Assembly (NCBI GenBank): GCA_000814665.1 | Contig: JWIH01000021.1 | Location: 248,001 to 312,000 of the forward strand | Direction of reading: 5' to 3' | From: Pseudoalteromonas flavipulchra NCIMB 2033 = ATCC BAA-314 | GTDB lineage: Bacteria > Pseudomonadota > Gammaproteobacteria > Enterobacterales > Alteromonadaceae | DNA: 64,000 bases | In this document: positions 1 to 9,472 of the stretch, one piece after another | How positions within the stretch are numbered: position 1 is the stretch's first letter | Layout: each line of letters opens with the position of its first letter | Program-made: the position numbers and the translations under genes | The notes under the pieces: generated by a model | The model's database searches: none | Told to the model about the DNA's origin: nothing | Seen by the model: the letters and a program-made list of their open reading frames with translations, nothing else

Positions 1-324
1 GATAGTCCAGCATCCAATATTGAAATGGCTGGCGCTTCAGTCTGTGCTATCGGCAATCCGGCGCGATTTGAAAATACGCTACGAGATAGGGGGATTGTTC
101 TGAGTGAAAGCCTACATTTTGCGGACCATCATCCATATCAAGCGTCCGACTTCGCGCAAATCGATAACGGCGCTATTTTTATGACAGAGAAAGATGCGGT
201 AAAGTGTCGCACTTTTGCAAAAGATAATTGGTATTACCTCAAAGTAGATGCCAAACCTACATCAGCGCTTGAAAAAGCGGTATTAAATTTACTTAAAAAG
301 AAAGAGATTTATCATGGCCTTTGA
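1..324 (+). CDS. lpxK: Tetraacyldisaccharide 4'-kinase, C-terminal part (5' end outside window)
   Basis: LpxK phosphorylates the 4' position of the lipid A disaccharide precursor at the inner membrane. Only about the last 107 residues are present; the frame is open to base 1, so the first internal ATG (25) is not the start. The segment MTEKDAVKC followed by a W-Y-L-V tail is characteristic of the LpxK C-terminus. It overlaps the next gene by 11 bases and precedes kdsB, as lpxK does in many gammaproteobacteria, which supports the call. Confidence 0.92.
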   Translation, partial: DSPASNIEMAGASVCAIGNPARFENTLRDRGIVLSESLHFADHHPYQASDFAQIDNGAIFMTEKDAVKCRTFAKDNWYYLKVDAKPTSALEKAVLNLLKKKEIYHGL

Positions 325-511
325 TACCAAATTACTAGAAATAATTGCCTGCCCAGTATGTAAAGGCAAATTAAGATATGACAAAGAAAACAAAGAGTTG
401 ATCAGCACAGCAGCTAAGCTTGCTTATCCAATTAAAGATGATATTCCTGTGTTATTGGAAAACGAAGCGCGCGAGCTGAGCAGCGATGAGGTTGAGCAGT
501 GGAATTCGTAG
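314..511 (+). CDS. Trm112-like small zinc-ribbon-type protein (YcaR family)
   Basis: A 65-residue protein of the bacterial Trm112/YcaR family, normally found between lpxK and kdsB. It shows the N-terminal CPVCKGKL motif (Cys13, Cys16) and the typical [12 protein letters not shown] segment. Only the first Cys pair is present, as is usual in bacterial members. Its molecular role is not established; eukaryotic relatives activate methyltransferases. It overlaps lpxK by 11 bases and kdsB by 13, so the three are translationally coupled. An AAGAGA sequence lies just upstream of the ATG. Confidence 0.9.
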   Translation: MAFDTKLLEIIACPVCKGKLRYDKENKELISTAAKLAYPIKDDIPVLLENEARELSSDEVEQWNS

Positions 512-1260
512 TCGTTATTCCGGCACGTTATGCTTCAAGCAGGCTGCCTGGTAAACCACTTGCCGATATCAGCGGTAAACCAATGATCCAGCGTGTTTAC
601 GAACAGGCAATTCAATCTGGCGCGGCAGCGGTTTATATCGCAACCGATCACAGTGCGGTATTTGAGGCAGCGCAAAACTTCACTGATAATGTGCTCATGA
701 CGCGTGAAGATCACCAATCAGGTACTGAGCGACTCGCCGAAGTTGTTGAACAACTGGAGCTGAACGAACAAACCTTGGTGGTTAATGTGCAAGGAGATGA
801 GCCACTGCTAGAGCCTGATAACATCGCACAAGTGGCAGCACTACTGCATCATTCTGATGCACCGATGGCGACTTTGTGCGTTGATGTGGAAGATGTAGAA
901 GAGGTGTTGAATCCGAATGCCGTAAAAGTGGTGTCTGATATTCAAGACAACGCACTGTATTTCTCTCGCTCGTCTATTCCGTTTCAGCGTGACAGTATGT
1001 TAACGCTCGACAAAAATAGCATTCCAGTGAGCCATTTTAAACGTCATGTTGGCATATATGCCTATCGTGCGGGCTTTATTCAAACCTATTTATCGCTAAG
1101 TGTTTCACCGCTAGAGGTGCAAGAGTCGCTAGAGCAGCTACGCGTGCTGTATCATGGATACAAAATTAAGGTCGCTAAAGCGGCTAAGCCGGTGCATGCT
1201 GGAGTGGATACTCCTGAAGATTTGGCACGGGTTCAAGAGATACTGAATGGAAAAGTTTAA
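499..1260 (+). CDS. kdsB: 3-deoxy-manno-octulosonate cytidylyltransferase (CMP-KDO synthetase)
   Basis: KdsB activates KDO with CTP to give CMP-KDO for the lipopolysaccharide inner core; it is cytosolic. The 253-residue length is normal. The nucleotide-binding start ([17 protein letters not shown], residues about 4-20) and [10 protein letters not shown] (about 95-104) are intact. The start is GTG at 499, eight bases after a GAGG sequence and inside the end of the preceding gene. It overlaps the following pseudouridine synthase by 14 bases, so it belongs to the same operon. Confidence 0.95.
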   Translation: MEFVVVIPARYASSRLPGKPLADISGKPMIQRVYEQAIQSGAAAVYIATDHSAVFEAAQNFTDNVLMTREDHQSGTERLAEVVEQLELNEQTLVVNVQGDEPLLEPDNIAQVAALLHHSDAPMATLCVDVEDVEEVLNPNAVKVVSDIQDNALYFSRSSIPFQRDSMLTLDKNSIPVSHFKRHVGIYAYRAGFIQTYLSLSVSPLEVQESLEQLRVLYHGYKIKVAKAAKPVHAGVDTPEDLARVQEILNGKV

Positions 1261-1912
1261 GCTCATTGCGGACGAGGTAGACTATGTGGTTGCATACAAA
1301 CCACAAGGTATGAGCTTCCATAGTGAGGACGGTGCAGGTTTTGTTGCCTTACTGACGGATCAACTAGGCTATCCCTTATTTCCAGTTCACCGCCTTGATA
1401 AAGTCACATCGGGACTCATTCTTTTAGCGAAGTCTAGCGAGGCTGCAAAGCAGCTGACGAGCTTGTTTTCCGCTCGGAAAATAGACAAATTTTACCTAGC
1501 GTTAGTTAGTGCTAAACCGAAGAAAAAGCAGGGCTGGATAAAAGGTGATATGGCTAAGTCGCGTAGAGGCACCTATAAACTGGTTAAAACTAAGCAAAAT
1601 CCTGCGGTGACTCGATTTTATTCATGCTCTGTTGCGACCAACCTACGCGCTTGTATCGTTAAGCCGTTTAGCGGTAAAACACACCAAATTCGGGTGGCAC
1701 TAAAAAGCATCGGTGCGCCAATTTTAGGTGATTTAGCCTATAGTGGAGAGCCTGCAGATAGAACGTATCTTCACGCATTTTGCCTTGAATTTGAGTGGCA
1801 AGGTAACCATCAACACTATCAAGCGGCGCCTGAAGGTGATGGTGCATTTGGCCATTTATTGGCACATGAAATCTTTGCAAGTTGGCAAAATCCAAGTCAA
1901 TTAGAGTGGTAA
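1247..1912 (+). CDS. RluA-family pseudouridine synthase (TIGR01621-like)
   Basis: A 221-residue member of the RluA family that isomerises uridine to pseudouridine in RNA. The catalytic motif HRLDKVTSG is present with the nucleophile Asp51, and the later segment [18 protein letters not shown] is the family's second conserved block. There is no N-terminal S4 domain, which places it with the short, poorly characterised branch often found beside kdsB in marine gammaproteobacteria. The exact RNA target cannot be told from sequence. It ends one base before tcdA starts. Confidence 0.85.
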   Translation: MEKFKLIADEVDYVVAYKPQGMSFHSEDGAGFVALLTDQLGYPLFPVHRLDKVTSGLILLAKSSEAAKQLTSLFSARKIDKFYLALVSAKPKKKQGWIKGDMAKSRRGTYKLVKTKQNPAVTRFYSCSVATNLRACIVKPFSGKTHQIRVALKSIGAPILGDLAYSGEPADRTYLHAFCLEFEWQGNHQHYQAAPEGDGAFGHLLAHEIFASWQNPSQLEW

Positions 1913-1913
1913 C

Positions 1914-2711
1914 ATGACTGATTCGAATAGAGAACTAAGATTTGGCGGCATTGGTCGGTTATACGGTAACGCCGAGTTAGAAGCATTAAGTAAAGCACAC
2001 TTTTGTGTCATTGGTATTGGTGGCGTTGGCAGTTGGGCTGTAGAAGCGTTAGTGAGAACGGGTATAGGTAAAATAACGCTTATCGATATGGACGATATTT
2101 GTGTAACCAACATTAACCGTCAGTTACATGCTCATAGCGAAAGTATCGGGATGCAAAAGATTGAAGCAATGCGAGATCGCTGTCTTGCGATTAACCCAGA
2201 TTGTGAAGTTACCCTGATCGATGATTTTCTGATGTTAGATAACATTAGAAACTACATTCAAGGCTTTGATTATGTTATTGACTGTATCGACGCGGTTAAA
2301 GAGAAAGCGGCGCTAATCGCGCATTGTAAGCGCAATAAAATACCGGTGATCACTACAGGTGGTGCAGGCGGTCAAACCGATCCGAGCCAGATCCAGTATG
2401 GGGATGTGGCAAAGACGACCCATGATCCGCTGCTGGCAAAAGTACGTTATATTCTCAGAAAACAATATAACTTTAGCGATAATCCAAAACGTAAATTTGG
2501 CGTGGATTGTGTGTATTCTACAGAGCAGCTCGTTTACCCAAGTACCGATGGCACTGTGTGCAAAGCAAAGCAACAAGCTGAAGGTGGGAAAAATATGGAC
2601 TGCGCGACCGGGTTTGGCTCTGCTGCTATGGTAACTGGGAGTTTTGGTTTTTTTGCGGCGTCCAAAGCAATACGTAAGTACCTAGATAAACAAAGCAAAA
2701 GCAGCGAATAA
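1914..2711 (+). CDS. tcdA: tRNA threonylcarbamoyladenosine dehydratase
   Basis: TcdA (CsdL) is an E1-like enzyme that uses ATP to cyclise t6A37 of tRNA to ct6A. The 265 residues carry the Rossmann motif GIGGVGSW (about 34-41) followed by the ThiF/MoeB-type segment D-x-C-x-x-N-I-N-R-Q (about 61-70). Family length is normal. The neighbouring convergent csdE-csdA pair matches the E. coli csdA-csdE-csdL association, where CsdA/CsdE sulfur relay supports TcdA activity. Confidence 0.93.
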   Translation: MTDSNRELRFGGIGRLYGNAELEALSKAHFCVIGIGGVGSWAVEALVRTGIGKITLIDMDDICVTNINRQLHAHSESIGMQKIEAMRDRCLAINPDCEVTLIDDFLMLDNIRNYIQGFDYVIDCIDAVKEKAALIAHCKRNKIPVITTGGAGGQTDPSQIQYGDVAKTTHDPLLAKVRYILRKQYNFSDNPKRKFGVDCVYSTEQLVYPSTDGTVCKAKQQAEGGKNMDCATGFGSAAMVTGSFGFFAASKAIRKYLDKQSKSSE

Positions 2712-2713
2712 GT

Positions 2714-2729
2714 GTGCTCGTTTGAGCAC
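2714..2729. terminator. Small hairpin between convergent tcdA and csdE
   Basis: GTGCTC (2714-2719) pairs with GAGCAC (2724-2729) across a 4-base loop in the 29-base gap between convergent stops. The stem is only 6 bp and the following T-run is poor, so termination is plausible on position alone. Confidence 0.4.
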
Positions 2730-2740
2730 CTTATATCACG

Positions 2741-3148
2741 TTATTTTAATATCTCTGCTTGCACTTGGATCTGTTCAACAATCGCACGTATACCATTACC
2801 TCTAGATGGGCTTAGGTGAGCAATTAATCCAAGCGACTCAAACAGTTCATAAGCATTAAACTGGCTTGCTTGTTCTGGCGTTTTACCTGCGTACGCTGCA
2901 ATGATGATTGCAAGTAATCCTTTGACAATACGCGTATCTGAGTCAGCAATAAGCACGAGCTGCTGCGCGCTTTCATCTAAGTCCAGATAGAGCCAAACTT
3001 TACTATCACAGCCTGACACTATCGCTGAGTCGACTTTCAGTGCATCAGGAAGAGTTGGAAGTTGTTTACCTAGCAGCATAATTTCACGATACTTGGCTTG
3101 CCAGCCATGACTTTCAGATAATTTTTTTGTGATATGTTCAATATTCAT
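2741..3148 (-). CDS. csdE: SufE-family sulfur acceptor CsdE
   Basis: A 135-residue SufE/CsdE protein that takes persulfide sulfur from a cysteine desulfurase and passes it on. The acceptor cysteine is Cys47 in the segment IVSGCDSKVW, the family signature. It follows csdA by 4 bases, so the two are cotranscribed and probably form the desulfurase-acceptor pair. CsdE rather than SufE is chosen because there is no suf operon and tcdA (csdL) is adjacent; the two families are hard to separate by sequence alone. Confidence 0.9.
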   Translation of the reverse strand: MNIEHITKKLSESHGWQAKYREIMLLGKQLPTLPDALKVDSAIVSGCDSKVWLYLDLDESAQQLVLIADSDTRIVKGLLAIIIAAYAGKTPEQASQFNAYELFESLGLIAHLSPSRGNGIRAIVEQIQVQAEILK

Positions 3149-3152
3149 AAGT

Positions 3153-4364
3153 TCAATCTAATAATTCTATTGTGGCACTTAACGCATTAATAAAATGCTC
3201 AATATCGTCTTGGTTATTATAAAAAGCCAAACTTGCACGTACTGTTCCATTAACCTTGAGCATTTTCATTAGCGGCTGAGTACAATGGTGTCCGCTTCTG
3301 ACTGCTACGCCGTATGTATTGAGTAGTGTGGCAAGATCGTAGTGGTGTTCGTTTTTATAGTTAAAACTGACGACGCCAACATTGTTTTGTGTATCGCCAT
3401 AAACCGTGATGCCTTCAATCTGTCTTAGCTTTGCTAAAAGGGAGTGATAGAGCGCTTGCTCATAACGTTGAAGTGCACTGGGATCAATCTCGTTTACATA
3501 ATCTATCGCTGCGGCAAATCCGATAACGCCAGAAATATTGGGAGTGCCGGGCTCAAACTTGCTAGGTGCCTCTCTATAACTGGATCGCTCGAAACTCACT
3601 TCTTTTATCATTTCGCCGCCGGTTTTGTATACCGGGAGCGCATTTAGTTGCTGGTATTTACCATAAAGTCCGCCGACACCTGTTGGTCCAAGCGCTTTAT
3701 GAGCTGAAAAAACATAAAAGTCGCATTCCAGCGCCTTTAGATCAGGTCTCAAATGCAGTAAAGACTGTGCGCCGTCGATAACCGTGATGGTACCTAAGGC
3801 CTTGCAAACCGAAATGAGCGACTCAATTGGATGAATATTCCCAAGTGCGTTTGAAACATGGCCCATTGCTAACACATCAGGTTTATGCTGCTTTAACATC
3901 GCAATAGCGCCTTGCTCATCGAGGACGCCGTCTAACATAGGTAACACCAGCAAAGTTGCGCCTGTACGTTGACAAGCTTCTTGCCAAGGCACTATGTTAG
4001 CGTGATGTTCAAAGGGACTGATGGCAATGACGCTGTCTGAATTTAAGCTTGCACTCAGGCCATGAGCCACCAAGTTTAGTGATTCAGTTGCGCCGCTGGT
4101 CCATACGATTTCTCGTGTTTCAACATTTAAAAAATTGGCAATTGTTTCTCGGGCACTTTCGTAGCGAACAGTGGCGTTTTCACTAAGCGTGTGTAAACCT
4201 CTATGTACGTTTGAATTCTCATCTTGATAAAAAGTTTTTATGACATCAATGACTTTGTTCGGTTTTTGCGCAGTTGCAGCAGAGTCAAGATAGCAAAGCG
4301 GCTGTCCATCAAGTTGTTTGTTCAAAATTGGAAAGTCGTTGCGCAGAGATTGGATGTCAGTCAT
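3153..4364 (-). CDS. csdA: Cysteine desulfurase (CsdA/SufS group II)
   Basis: A 403-residue PLP enzyme that removes sulfur from cysteine as protein-bound persulfide. The PLP lysine is in SAHKALGPTG (Lys223), and the sulfur-accepting cysteine in RSGHHCTQPLM (Cys361) sits in the short loop typical of group II (SufS/CsdA) enzymes, which need a SufE-type partner. That partner lies immediately downstream. The gene is transcribed away from the gltA terminator. SufS identity is the alternative; the csdE-tcdA context favours CsdA. Confidence 0.92.
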   Translation of the reverse strand: MTDIQSLRNDFPILNKQLDGQPLCYLDSAATAQKPNKVIDVIKTFYQDENSNVHRGLHTLSENATVRYESARETIANFLNVETREIVWTSGATESLNLVAHGLSASLNSDSVIAISPFEHHANIVPWQEACQRTGATLLVLPMLDGVLDEQGAIAMLKQHKPDVLAMGHVSNALGNIHPIESLISVCKALGTITVIDGAQSLLHLRPDLKALECDFYVFSAHKALGPTGVGGLYGKYQQLNALPVYKTGGEMIKEVSFERSSYREAPSKFEPGTPNISGVIGFAAAIDYVNEIDPSALQRYEQALYHSLLAKLRQIEGITVYGDTQNNVGVVSFNYKNEHHYDLATLLNTYGVAVRSGHHCTQPLMKMLKVNGTVRASLAFYNNQDDIEHFINALSATIELLD

Positions 4365-4424
4365 AACGTACCTGAGTTAATTGAGCAGCGCGATTCTAAC
4401 GAATACGCGGCGATATTAAAACAA

Positions 4425-4449
4425 AAAAGGCCGCATTAAGCGGCCTTTT
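4425..4449 (-). terminator. Rho-independent terminator of gltA
   Basis: A 10-bp perfect stem (AAAAGGCCGC, 4425-4434, with GCGGCCTTTT, 4440-4449) and a 5-base loop lie 17 bases after the gltA stop. Read on the minus strand the stem runs into a T6 tract. Confidence 0.88.
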
Positions 4450-4466
4450 CAAACACAATAACGAGA

Positions 4467-5753
4467 TTATCTGTCGTTTTGTGTTTTGTAGTCGCGAGAC
4501 GTGTAGCCTTTGTAAAGCTGACGCGGACGACCAATTTTGTGTCCTGGTTGAGAAAGCATTTCGTTCCAGTGTGAAATCCAGCCCACAGTACGAGACATCG
4601 CGAAGATAACCGTAAACATGCTTGTTGGAATACCGATTGCTTTAAGAATGATACCAGAATAGAAGTCTACATTCGGGTATAGCTTCTTCTCAATGAAGTA
4701 AGGGTCTTCTAGGGCAATCTGTTCAAGTTTCATTGCTACGTCAAGCAGTGGATCTTGAATGTTTAGCTCTTTAAGTACTTCGTGGCACGTTTGACGCATT
4801 ACTGTCGCACGTGGGTCAAAGTTTTTATAAACGCGGTGACCAAAGCCCATTAGACGGAACGGATCGTTCTTATCTTTTGCTTTTGCAACGTACTCGTCAA
4901 TACGATCAACAGAACCAATTTCTTCAAGCATAGTTAAACATGCTTCGTTTGCGCCGCCGTGTGCAGGGCCCCAAAGTGATGCAATACCTGCCGCGATACA
5001 CGCGTAAGGGTTTGCACCTGAAGAGCCAGCAAGACGAACTGTTGAAGTTGACGCGTTTTGCTCGTGATCTGCGTGAAGCATGAAAATACGATCCATTGCT
5101 TTAGCAAGTACAGGGCTGACGTTGTAGTCTTCAGCTGGCACAGAGAACATCATGTGAAGGAAGTTTTCTGCGTAGCTCAAGTCGTTACGTGGATATACGA
5201 ACGGTTGGCCAACGTTATATTTGTACGCCATTGCAGCAATTGTTGGTAGCTTAGCTACTAACTTGATTGCACAACGCATACGTTGATCTTCGTCAGAAAT
5301 ATCCAAATCTGAGTGGTAGAACGAAGATAACGCACCAACTACACCACATAGCATTGCCATAGGGTGTGCATCTACACGGAAGCCTTGGAAAAACGCAGCA
5401 ATCTTCTCGTGCATCATTGTGTTGCGAGTGATCTCATCTGAGAACTCAGCTAGTTGTTCTTCGCTTGGTAATTCACCGTTTAATAGTAGGTAGCAAAGTT
5501 CAATATAGTTAGAATTTTCAGCAAGTTGCTCAATTGGATAACCGCGATGAAGCAGTACACCTTTGGCACCGTCAATGTAAGTGATAGACGAGTCACAAGA
5601 GGCAGTCGACATAAATCCTGGGTCATACGTAAATAGGCCGTGAGCACCTAAAGAACGAACGTCAACTACGTCTTGACCAGCTGTACCTTCGTAAATTGGT
5701 AACTCAATCGGATCGTGACCATCAATATGGACTGTGGCTTTTTTATCTGCCAT
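4467..5753 (-). CDS. gltA: Citrate synthase (type II)
   Basis: Condenses oxaloacetate with acetyl-CoA at the entry to the TCA cycle. The 428-residue protein has the catalytic residues His265 (GPAHGGANE), His306 (GFGHRVYK) and Asp363 (NVDFYSG). Its length and N-terminal extension fit the hexameric, NADH-sensitive gammaproteobacterial type. An AGGAG site lies 9 bases before the ATG. It is divergent from sdhCDAB across a 380-base intergenic region, the usual arrangement in this class. Confidence 0.97.
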   Translation of the reverse strand: MADKKATVHIDGHDPIELPIYEGTAGQDVVDVRSLGAHGLFTYDPGFMSTASCDSSITYIDGAKGVLLHRGYPIEQLAENSNYIELCYLLLNGELPSEEQLAEFSDEITRNTMMHEKIAAFFQGFRVDAHPMAMLCGVVGALSSFYHSDLDISDEDQRMRCAIKLVAKLPTIAAMAYKYNVGQPFVYPRNDLSYAENFLHMMFSVPAEDYNVSPVLAKAMDRIFMLHADHEQNASTSTVRLAGSSGANPYACIAAGIASLWGPAHGGANEACLTMLEEIGSVDRIDEYVAKAKDKNDPFRLMGFGHRVYKNFDPRATVMRQTCHEVLKELNIQDPLLDVAMKLEQIALEDPYFIEKKLYPNVDFYSGIILKAIGIPTSMFTVIFAMSRTVGWISHWNEMLSQPGHKIGRPRQLYKGYTSRDYKTQNDR

Positions 5754-6133
5754 CTATTTGTCTCCTATTTAATAACAATATTCTGATTGTTATGTTGTGA
5801 TACTAATGTTAAGCAAATTCAGATCATTCTAACTTATAACCTAGGTTAAAAGTCAATTTTTCTGTGATTTATGCATAAATGTATAATAAATATTCTACGG
5901 CGATTAAATATTAGACCATTCGCTAATTCGCAAGCGTCTCTATCTAAACAAGAATTGTAAAAGGGCGCATAGCCTTATATACTGTCAACGGTTTTATACC
6001 GTATCGTCTGTGGGTAAACCTATTTTTACATCAATTTTTACACTCGAGTGAACTTTTTGGTGTCCTAATTGGTTTATCTAGAGTGTGCCACCTACATTTG
6101 CAATATGTAGGTGGGTTTCATAAAAACAAGTAG
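5754..6133. promoter_or_regulatory. Divergent gltA / sdhC control region
   Basis: This 380-base AT-rich region must contain the promoters for gltA (minus) and sdhC (plus). A TATAAT sequence occurs at 5882-5887, but I could not assign a convincing -35 to either gene, and no full CRP, ArcA or Fnr dyad was found by eye. The only strong structure is the hairpin at 6088-6114 described separately. Confidence 0.5.
6088..6114 (+). other. Strong leader hairpin just before sdhC
   Basis: CCACCTACAT (6088-6097) pairs perfectly with ATGTAGGTGG (6105-6114) around a 7-base loop, only 19 bases before the annotated sdhC ATG. It is followed by GTTTCAT, not a clean T-run, so it could be a weak attenuator, an mRNA 5' stabiliser or a protein-binding dyad. 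Role unknown. Confidence 0.6.
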
Positions 6134-6547
6134 ATGAGCTCCTTTGTGGGCAAAGATGGGCAAGTAACTGTGAAAAAGCAAAGACCTGTAAATCTAGATC
6201 TTACGACTATATCTATGCCGCCAACGGCTAAAGCGTCGATTCTTCACCGTGTCACCGGTGTCGCTTTCTTCTTCGCTTTGACCTTTGTGATTTGGGCTTG
6301 GTCTGAATCCCTTTCTTCTCCTGAAGGCTTCGAGTTTGTAAAAGAACTGATGTCTGGCTTTATCGCGAAATTCATCGCGTGGGGCACCCTAACTGTATTG
6401 TCTTACCACATCATCGGTGGTATCCGTCACATGATCCAGGATATGGGACATTGGGAAGAATTAGAATCAGGCAACAATAGCGCGAAGATTGCACTAGCAC
6501 TTTGGGTTATCGTAGCAATTTTGGCTGGAGTATGGATATGGTCTTAA
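6134..6547 (+). CDS. sdhC: Succinate dehydrogenase cytochrome b556 subunit
   Basis: SdhC anchors the SdhAB catalytic dimer in the inner membrane and helps ligate haem b and bind quinone. The segment KKQRPVNLDL then SILHRVTGV (haem/quinone site Ser and Arg) matches the family, and three transmembrane helices follow. The start is uncertain: ATG 6134 gives 137 residues, while an in-frame GTG at 6170 gives 125 beginning at VKKQRP, nearer to the conserved N-terminus. Neither has a strong ribosome-binding site. The 3' end overlaps sdhD. Confidence 0.93.
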   Translation: MSSFVGKDGQVTVKKQRPVNLDLTTISMPPTAKASILHRVTGVAFFFALTFVIWAWSESLSSPEGFEFVKELMSGFIAKFIAWGTLTVLSYHIIGGIRHMIQDMGHWEELESGNNSAKIALALWVIVAILAGVWIWS

Positions 6548-6885
6548 ATCAAGCGACTCTAAAGCGTGATGGCGTACAAGACTACGTGTCACTACGTACA
6601 ACTGCGTTAATTATCCTAGCTTACGCGGTATTTATCGTAGGCTATCTTCTAATTACTCCTGAACTGACTTATGAAGCTTGGTCAGGGTTGTTCTCAAACT
6701 TAGCTGTGAAAGCAGCAACGATGATCACACTAGTATGCATCATGGTACATACACGCATCGGTTTGTGGCAGGTTCTAACTGACTACGTTAAGAACTCAAC
6801 AACTCGCACTATTCTTGGCTTTGTATTAAACCTTATGGCTTTAGCTTACGTAGCTATTGGTCTGTTTGTTCTGTGGGGTGTTTAA
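6538..6885 (+). CDS. sdhD: Succinate dehydrogenase membrane anchor subunit
   Basis: SdhD is the second membrane anchor of complex II. I start it at the ATG at 6538 (MVLNQATLKRDGVQDY), giving 115 residues, the same length and alignment as the E. coli protein; a longer frame opening at 6502 would add residues not found in the family, and another ATG lies at 6532. The haem-ligand region HTRIGLWQVLTDYVK is conserved. It overlaps the sdhC end by 10 bases and its stop directly abuts the sdhA GTG. Confidence 0.93.
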   Translation: MVLNQATLKRDGVQDYVSLRTTALIILAYAVFIVGYLLITPELTYEAWSGLFSNLAVKAATMITLVCIMVHTRIGLWQVLTDYVKNSTTRTILGFVLNLMALAYVAIGLFVLWGV

Positions 6886-8658
6886 GTGAAATATAACGTA
6901 CGTGAATTTGACGCAGTTGTAGTCGGTGCAGGCGGTGCGGGTATGCGCGCGGCACTTGCTATCTCGGAATCAGGCAAAACTTGTGCTCTTATTTCAAAAG
7001 TTTTCCCAACTCGTTCTCATACAGTATCAGCACAAGGCGGTATCACCGTTGCGCTAGGTAACTCTCACGAGGACAACTGGGAATGGCACATGTACGATAC
7101 GGTTAAAGGTTCTGATTACATCGGTGACCAAGATGCTATCGAGTACATGTGTAAAACAGGTCCAGAAGCTATCACTGAACTTGAGAACATGGGTCTACCT
7201 TTCTCTCGTTTTGAGAACGGCCGCGTATATCAGCGTCCTTTCGGTGGTCAGTCGAAAAACTTTGGTGGCGAGCAAGCTGCACGTACAGCAGCCGCAGCGG
7301 ACCGTACTGGCCACGCGTTGCTACACTGCCTATATCAGCAAAACGTTAAAAACAAAACAAACGTTTTCTCTGAGTGGTATGCACTAGACCTAGTAAAAAA
7401 TGACAATGGCGATGTAGTGGGTGTCACCGCAATCGACATCGAGTCAGGTGAAATCACTTATTTCAAATCAAAAGCAGTTGTTCTTGCAACTGGTGGTGCG
7501 GGTCGTATTTTCGCATCAACAACGAACGCACACATCAACACGGGCGACGGCGTTGGTATGGCGGTTCGTGCTGGCATTTCAATGCAAGACATGGAAATGT
7601 GGCAGTTCCACCCGACAGGTATCGCCGGTGCGGGTGTACTAGTAACAGAAGGTTGTCGTGGTGAAGGTGGTTACCTTCTAAATAAAGATGGCGAGCGCTT
7701 CATGGAGCGTTATGCGCCAAACGCGAAAGACCTAGCGTCACGTGACGTTGTTGCACGTTCAATGATGACTGAGATCCGTGAAGGTCGTGGTTGTGATGGT
7801 CCTTGGGGTCCGCACATCAAGCTGAAGCTTGACCACTTAGGTGCTGAGACACTTAACTTACGTCTTCCAGGCGTTTGTGATCTAGCGAAGACATTCGCAC
7901 ACGTAGACCCAGCAGAAGAGCCAATTCCAGTAATCCCAACTTGTCACTACATGATGGGTGGTGTACCAACTAACGTTAACGGTCAAGTGCTAAACGTAGA
8001 CGGTCAAGGTAATGAAAAGATCGTTGAAGGTCTATTCGCAGTAGGTGAGATTGCGTGTGTATCTGTACACGGTGCAAACCGTCTAGGTGGTAACTCACTG
8101 CTTGACCTTGTTGTATTTGGTCGTGCGGCGGGCAACTTCCTTGGTACTTACTTGAAAGATGCTGAAATCGCTAAAGAAGCAAGCAACGATAACGTAGACG
8201 CAGCACTTGCGCGTACTAACCGTTGGGAAACTTCTGCGAAAGGTCAGGGTGAAGATCCTGTACAAATCAAGAAAGATCTACAACGTTGTATGCAGCTTAA
8301 CTTCTCGGTATTCCGTGAAGGTGACGCAATGGCTGAAGGTCTTAAAGAACTTAAAGAAATTCGTGAGCGTCTACAGTACGCACGTCTTGACGATAAGTCT
8401 GCTGAATTCAACACGCAACGTATTGAGTGTCTAGAGTTAGATAACTTGATGGAAACAGCGTACTCGACAGCGGTTGCTGCGAACTTCCGTACGGAAAGTC
8501 GTGGTGCACACTCTCGCTTCGATTACCCAGAGCGTGATGATGAAAACTGGTTGTGTCACTCGATTTACAACCCAGAGTCTGAGTCTATGAGTAAGCGTGA
8601 AGTTAACTACGCGCCTAAGACTCGTGAAGCATTCCCACCGAAAGCACGTACATACTAG
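6886..8658 (+). CDS. sdhA: Succinate dehydrogenase flavoprotein subunit
   Basis: The catalytic FAD subunit of complex II, oxidising succinate to fumarate. The 590-residue protein aligns throughout with E. coli SdhA: FAD-binding [10 protein letters not shown] (about 14-23), the covalent FAD histidine His45 in SHTVSAQGG, and the active-site region with HPTGIAGAG and CHYMMGG. The start is GTG at 6886, directly after the sdhD TAA, so translation is coupled. The C-terminus (PPKARTY) is complete. Confidence 0.98.
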   Translation: MKYNVREFDAVVVGAGGAGMRAALAISESGKTCALISKVFPTRSHTVSAQGGITVALGNSHEDNWEWHMYDTVKGSDYIGDQDAIEYMCKTGPEAITELENMGLPFSRFENGRVYQRPFGGQSKNFGGEQAARTAAAADRTGHALLHCLYQQNVKNKTNVFSEWYALDLVKNDNGDVVGVTAIDIESGEITYFKSKAVVLATGGAGRIFASTTNAHINTGDGVGMAVRAGISMQDMEMWQFHPTGIAGAGVLVTEGCRGEGGYLLNKDGERFMERYAPNAKDLASRDVVARSMMTEIREGRGCDGPWGPHIKLKLDHLGAETLNLRLPGVCDLAKTFAHVDPAEEPIPVIPTCHYMMGGVPTNVNGQVLNVDGQGNEKIVEGLFAVGEIACVSVHGANRLGGNSLLDLVVFGRAAGNFLGTYLKDAEIAKEASNDNVDAALARTNRWETSAKGQGEDPVQIKKDLQRCMQLNFSVFREGDAMAEGLKELKEIRERLQYARLDDKSAEFNTQRIECLELDNLMETAYSTAVAANFRTESRGAHSRFDYPERDDENWLCHSIYNPESESMSKREVNYAPKTREAFPPKARTY

Positions 8659-8668
8659 GAGCTAAGCG

Positions 8669-9388
8669 ATGGCAACTTTAGAATTATCTGTTTATCGTTA
8701 TAATCCTGATGAAGATGCGGCACCACGCATGCAAGACTATTCTCTAGAAGTAGAGGAAGGTCGTGACATGATGGTGTTAGATGCTCTTATGCAGTTAAAA
8801 GAGCAAGATCCATCTTTATCTTTCCGTCGTTCATGCCGTGAAGGAGTATGTGGTTCTGACGGTATTAATATGAATGGTAAAAATGGTCTTGCATGTATTA
8901 CTCCAATTTCTGCTTTGCAGAACGGTGGTAAAGGCAAGATCGTCATTCGTCCATTACCAGGTCTTCCGGTGATCCGTGACTTAGTAATCGACATGAGCCA
9001 GTTCTATACGCAATACGAGAAGGTTAAGCCATTCTTGATCAACGACAAGCCAACTGGTGGTGAAGAACGTCTTCAGTCAATTGAAGAACGTGAAAAGCTA
9101 GATGGCCTGTACGAATGTATTCTTTGTGCATGTTGTTCAACGTCTTGTCCTTCTTTCTGGTGGAACCCAGACAAGTTCATCGGTCCTGCGGGTCTTCTAC
9201 ATGCTTATCGTTTCTTGGCTGATAGCCGCGATACAGCGACAGAAGAACGTCTTGCTGGTCTTGATGATGCGTTCAGCGTATTCCGCTGTCACAGTATTAT
9301 GAACTGTGTTAGCGTATGTCCAAAAGGCCTTAATCCAACTAAGGCAATTGGACAAATTAAATCAATGTTGTTAAACCGTTCGGTATAA
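8669..9388 (+). CDS. sdhB: Succinate dehydrogenase iron-sulfur subunit
   Basis: Transfers electrons from FAD to quinone through three clusters. The [2Fe-2S] site has Cys56, Cys61, Asp64 and Cys76, with Asp in the position known from E. coli. The ferredoxin part carries CILCACCSTSCP (Cys150-160) and CHSIMNCVSVCPKG (Cys207-217) for the [4Fe-4S] and [3Fe-4S] clusters. Length is 239 residues, normal. An AGGAGCT site precedes the ATG. A strong terminator follows, but sucA begins 84 bases later. Confidence 0.98.
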   Translation: MATLELSVYRYNPDEDAAPRMQDYSLEVEEGRDMMVLDALMQLKEQDPSLSFRRSCREGVCGSDGINMNGKNGLACITPISALQNGGKGKIVIRPLPGLPVIRDLVIDMSQFYTQYEKVKPFLINDKPTGGEERLQSIEEREKLDGLYECILCACCSTSCPSFWWNPDKFIGPAGLLHAYRFLADSRDTATEERLAGLDDAFSVFRCHSIMNCVSVCPKGLNPTKAIGQIKSMLLNRSV

Positions 9389-9404
9389 CACATACTACTA
9401 GCTA

Positions 9405-9436
9405 AGATGGCAAGCAAAAGCTTGCCATCTTGTTTT
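9405..9436 (+). terminator. Terminator or attenuator between sdhB and sucA
   Basis: AGATGGCAAGC (9405-9415) pairs perfectly with GCTTGCCATCT (9420-9430) across an AAAA loop, followed by TGTTTT. This should end or attenuate sdhCDAB transcripts before sucA. Confidence 0.85.
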
Positions 9437-9472
9437 CGTTTGAGTTTCTGCGCTAGATAAAAGGGCTAATAG

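Noticed and set aside
5821..5900. CRP site from TGTGATTTATGCATAAAT
   Set aside because: The first half-site TGTGA is present but the partner TCACA is missing at the right spacing.
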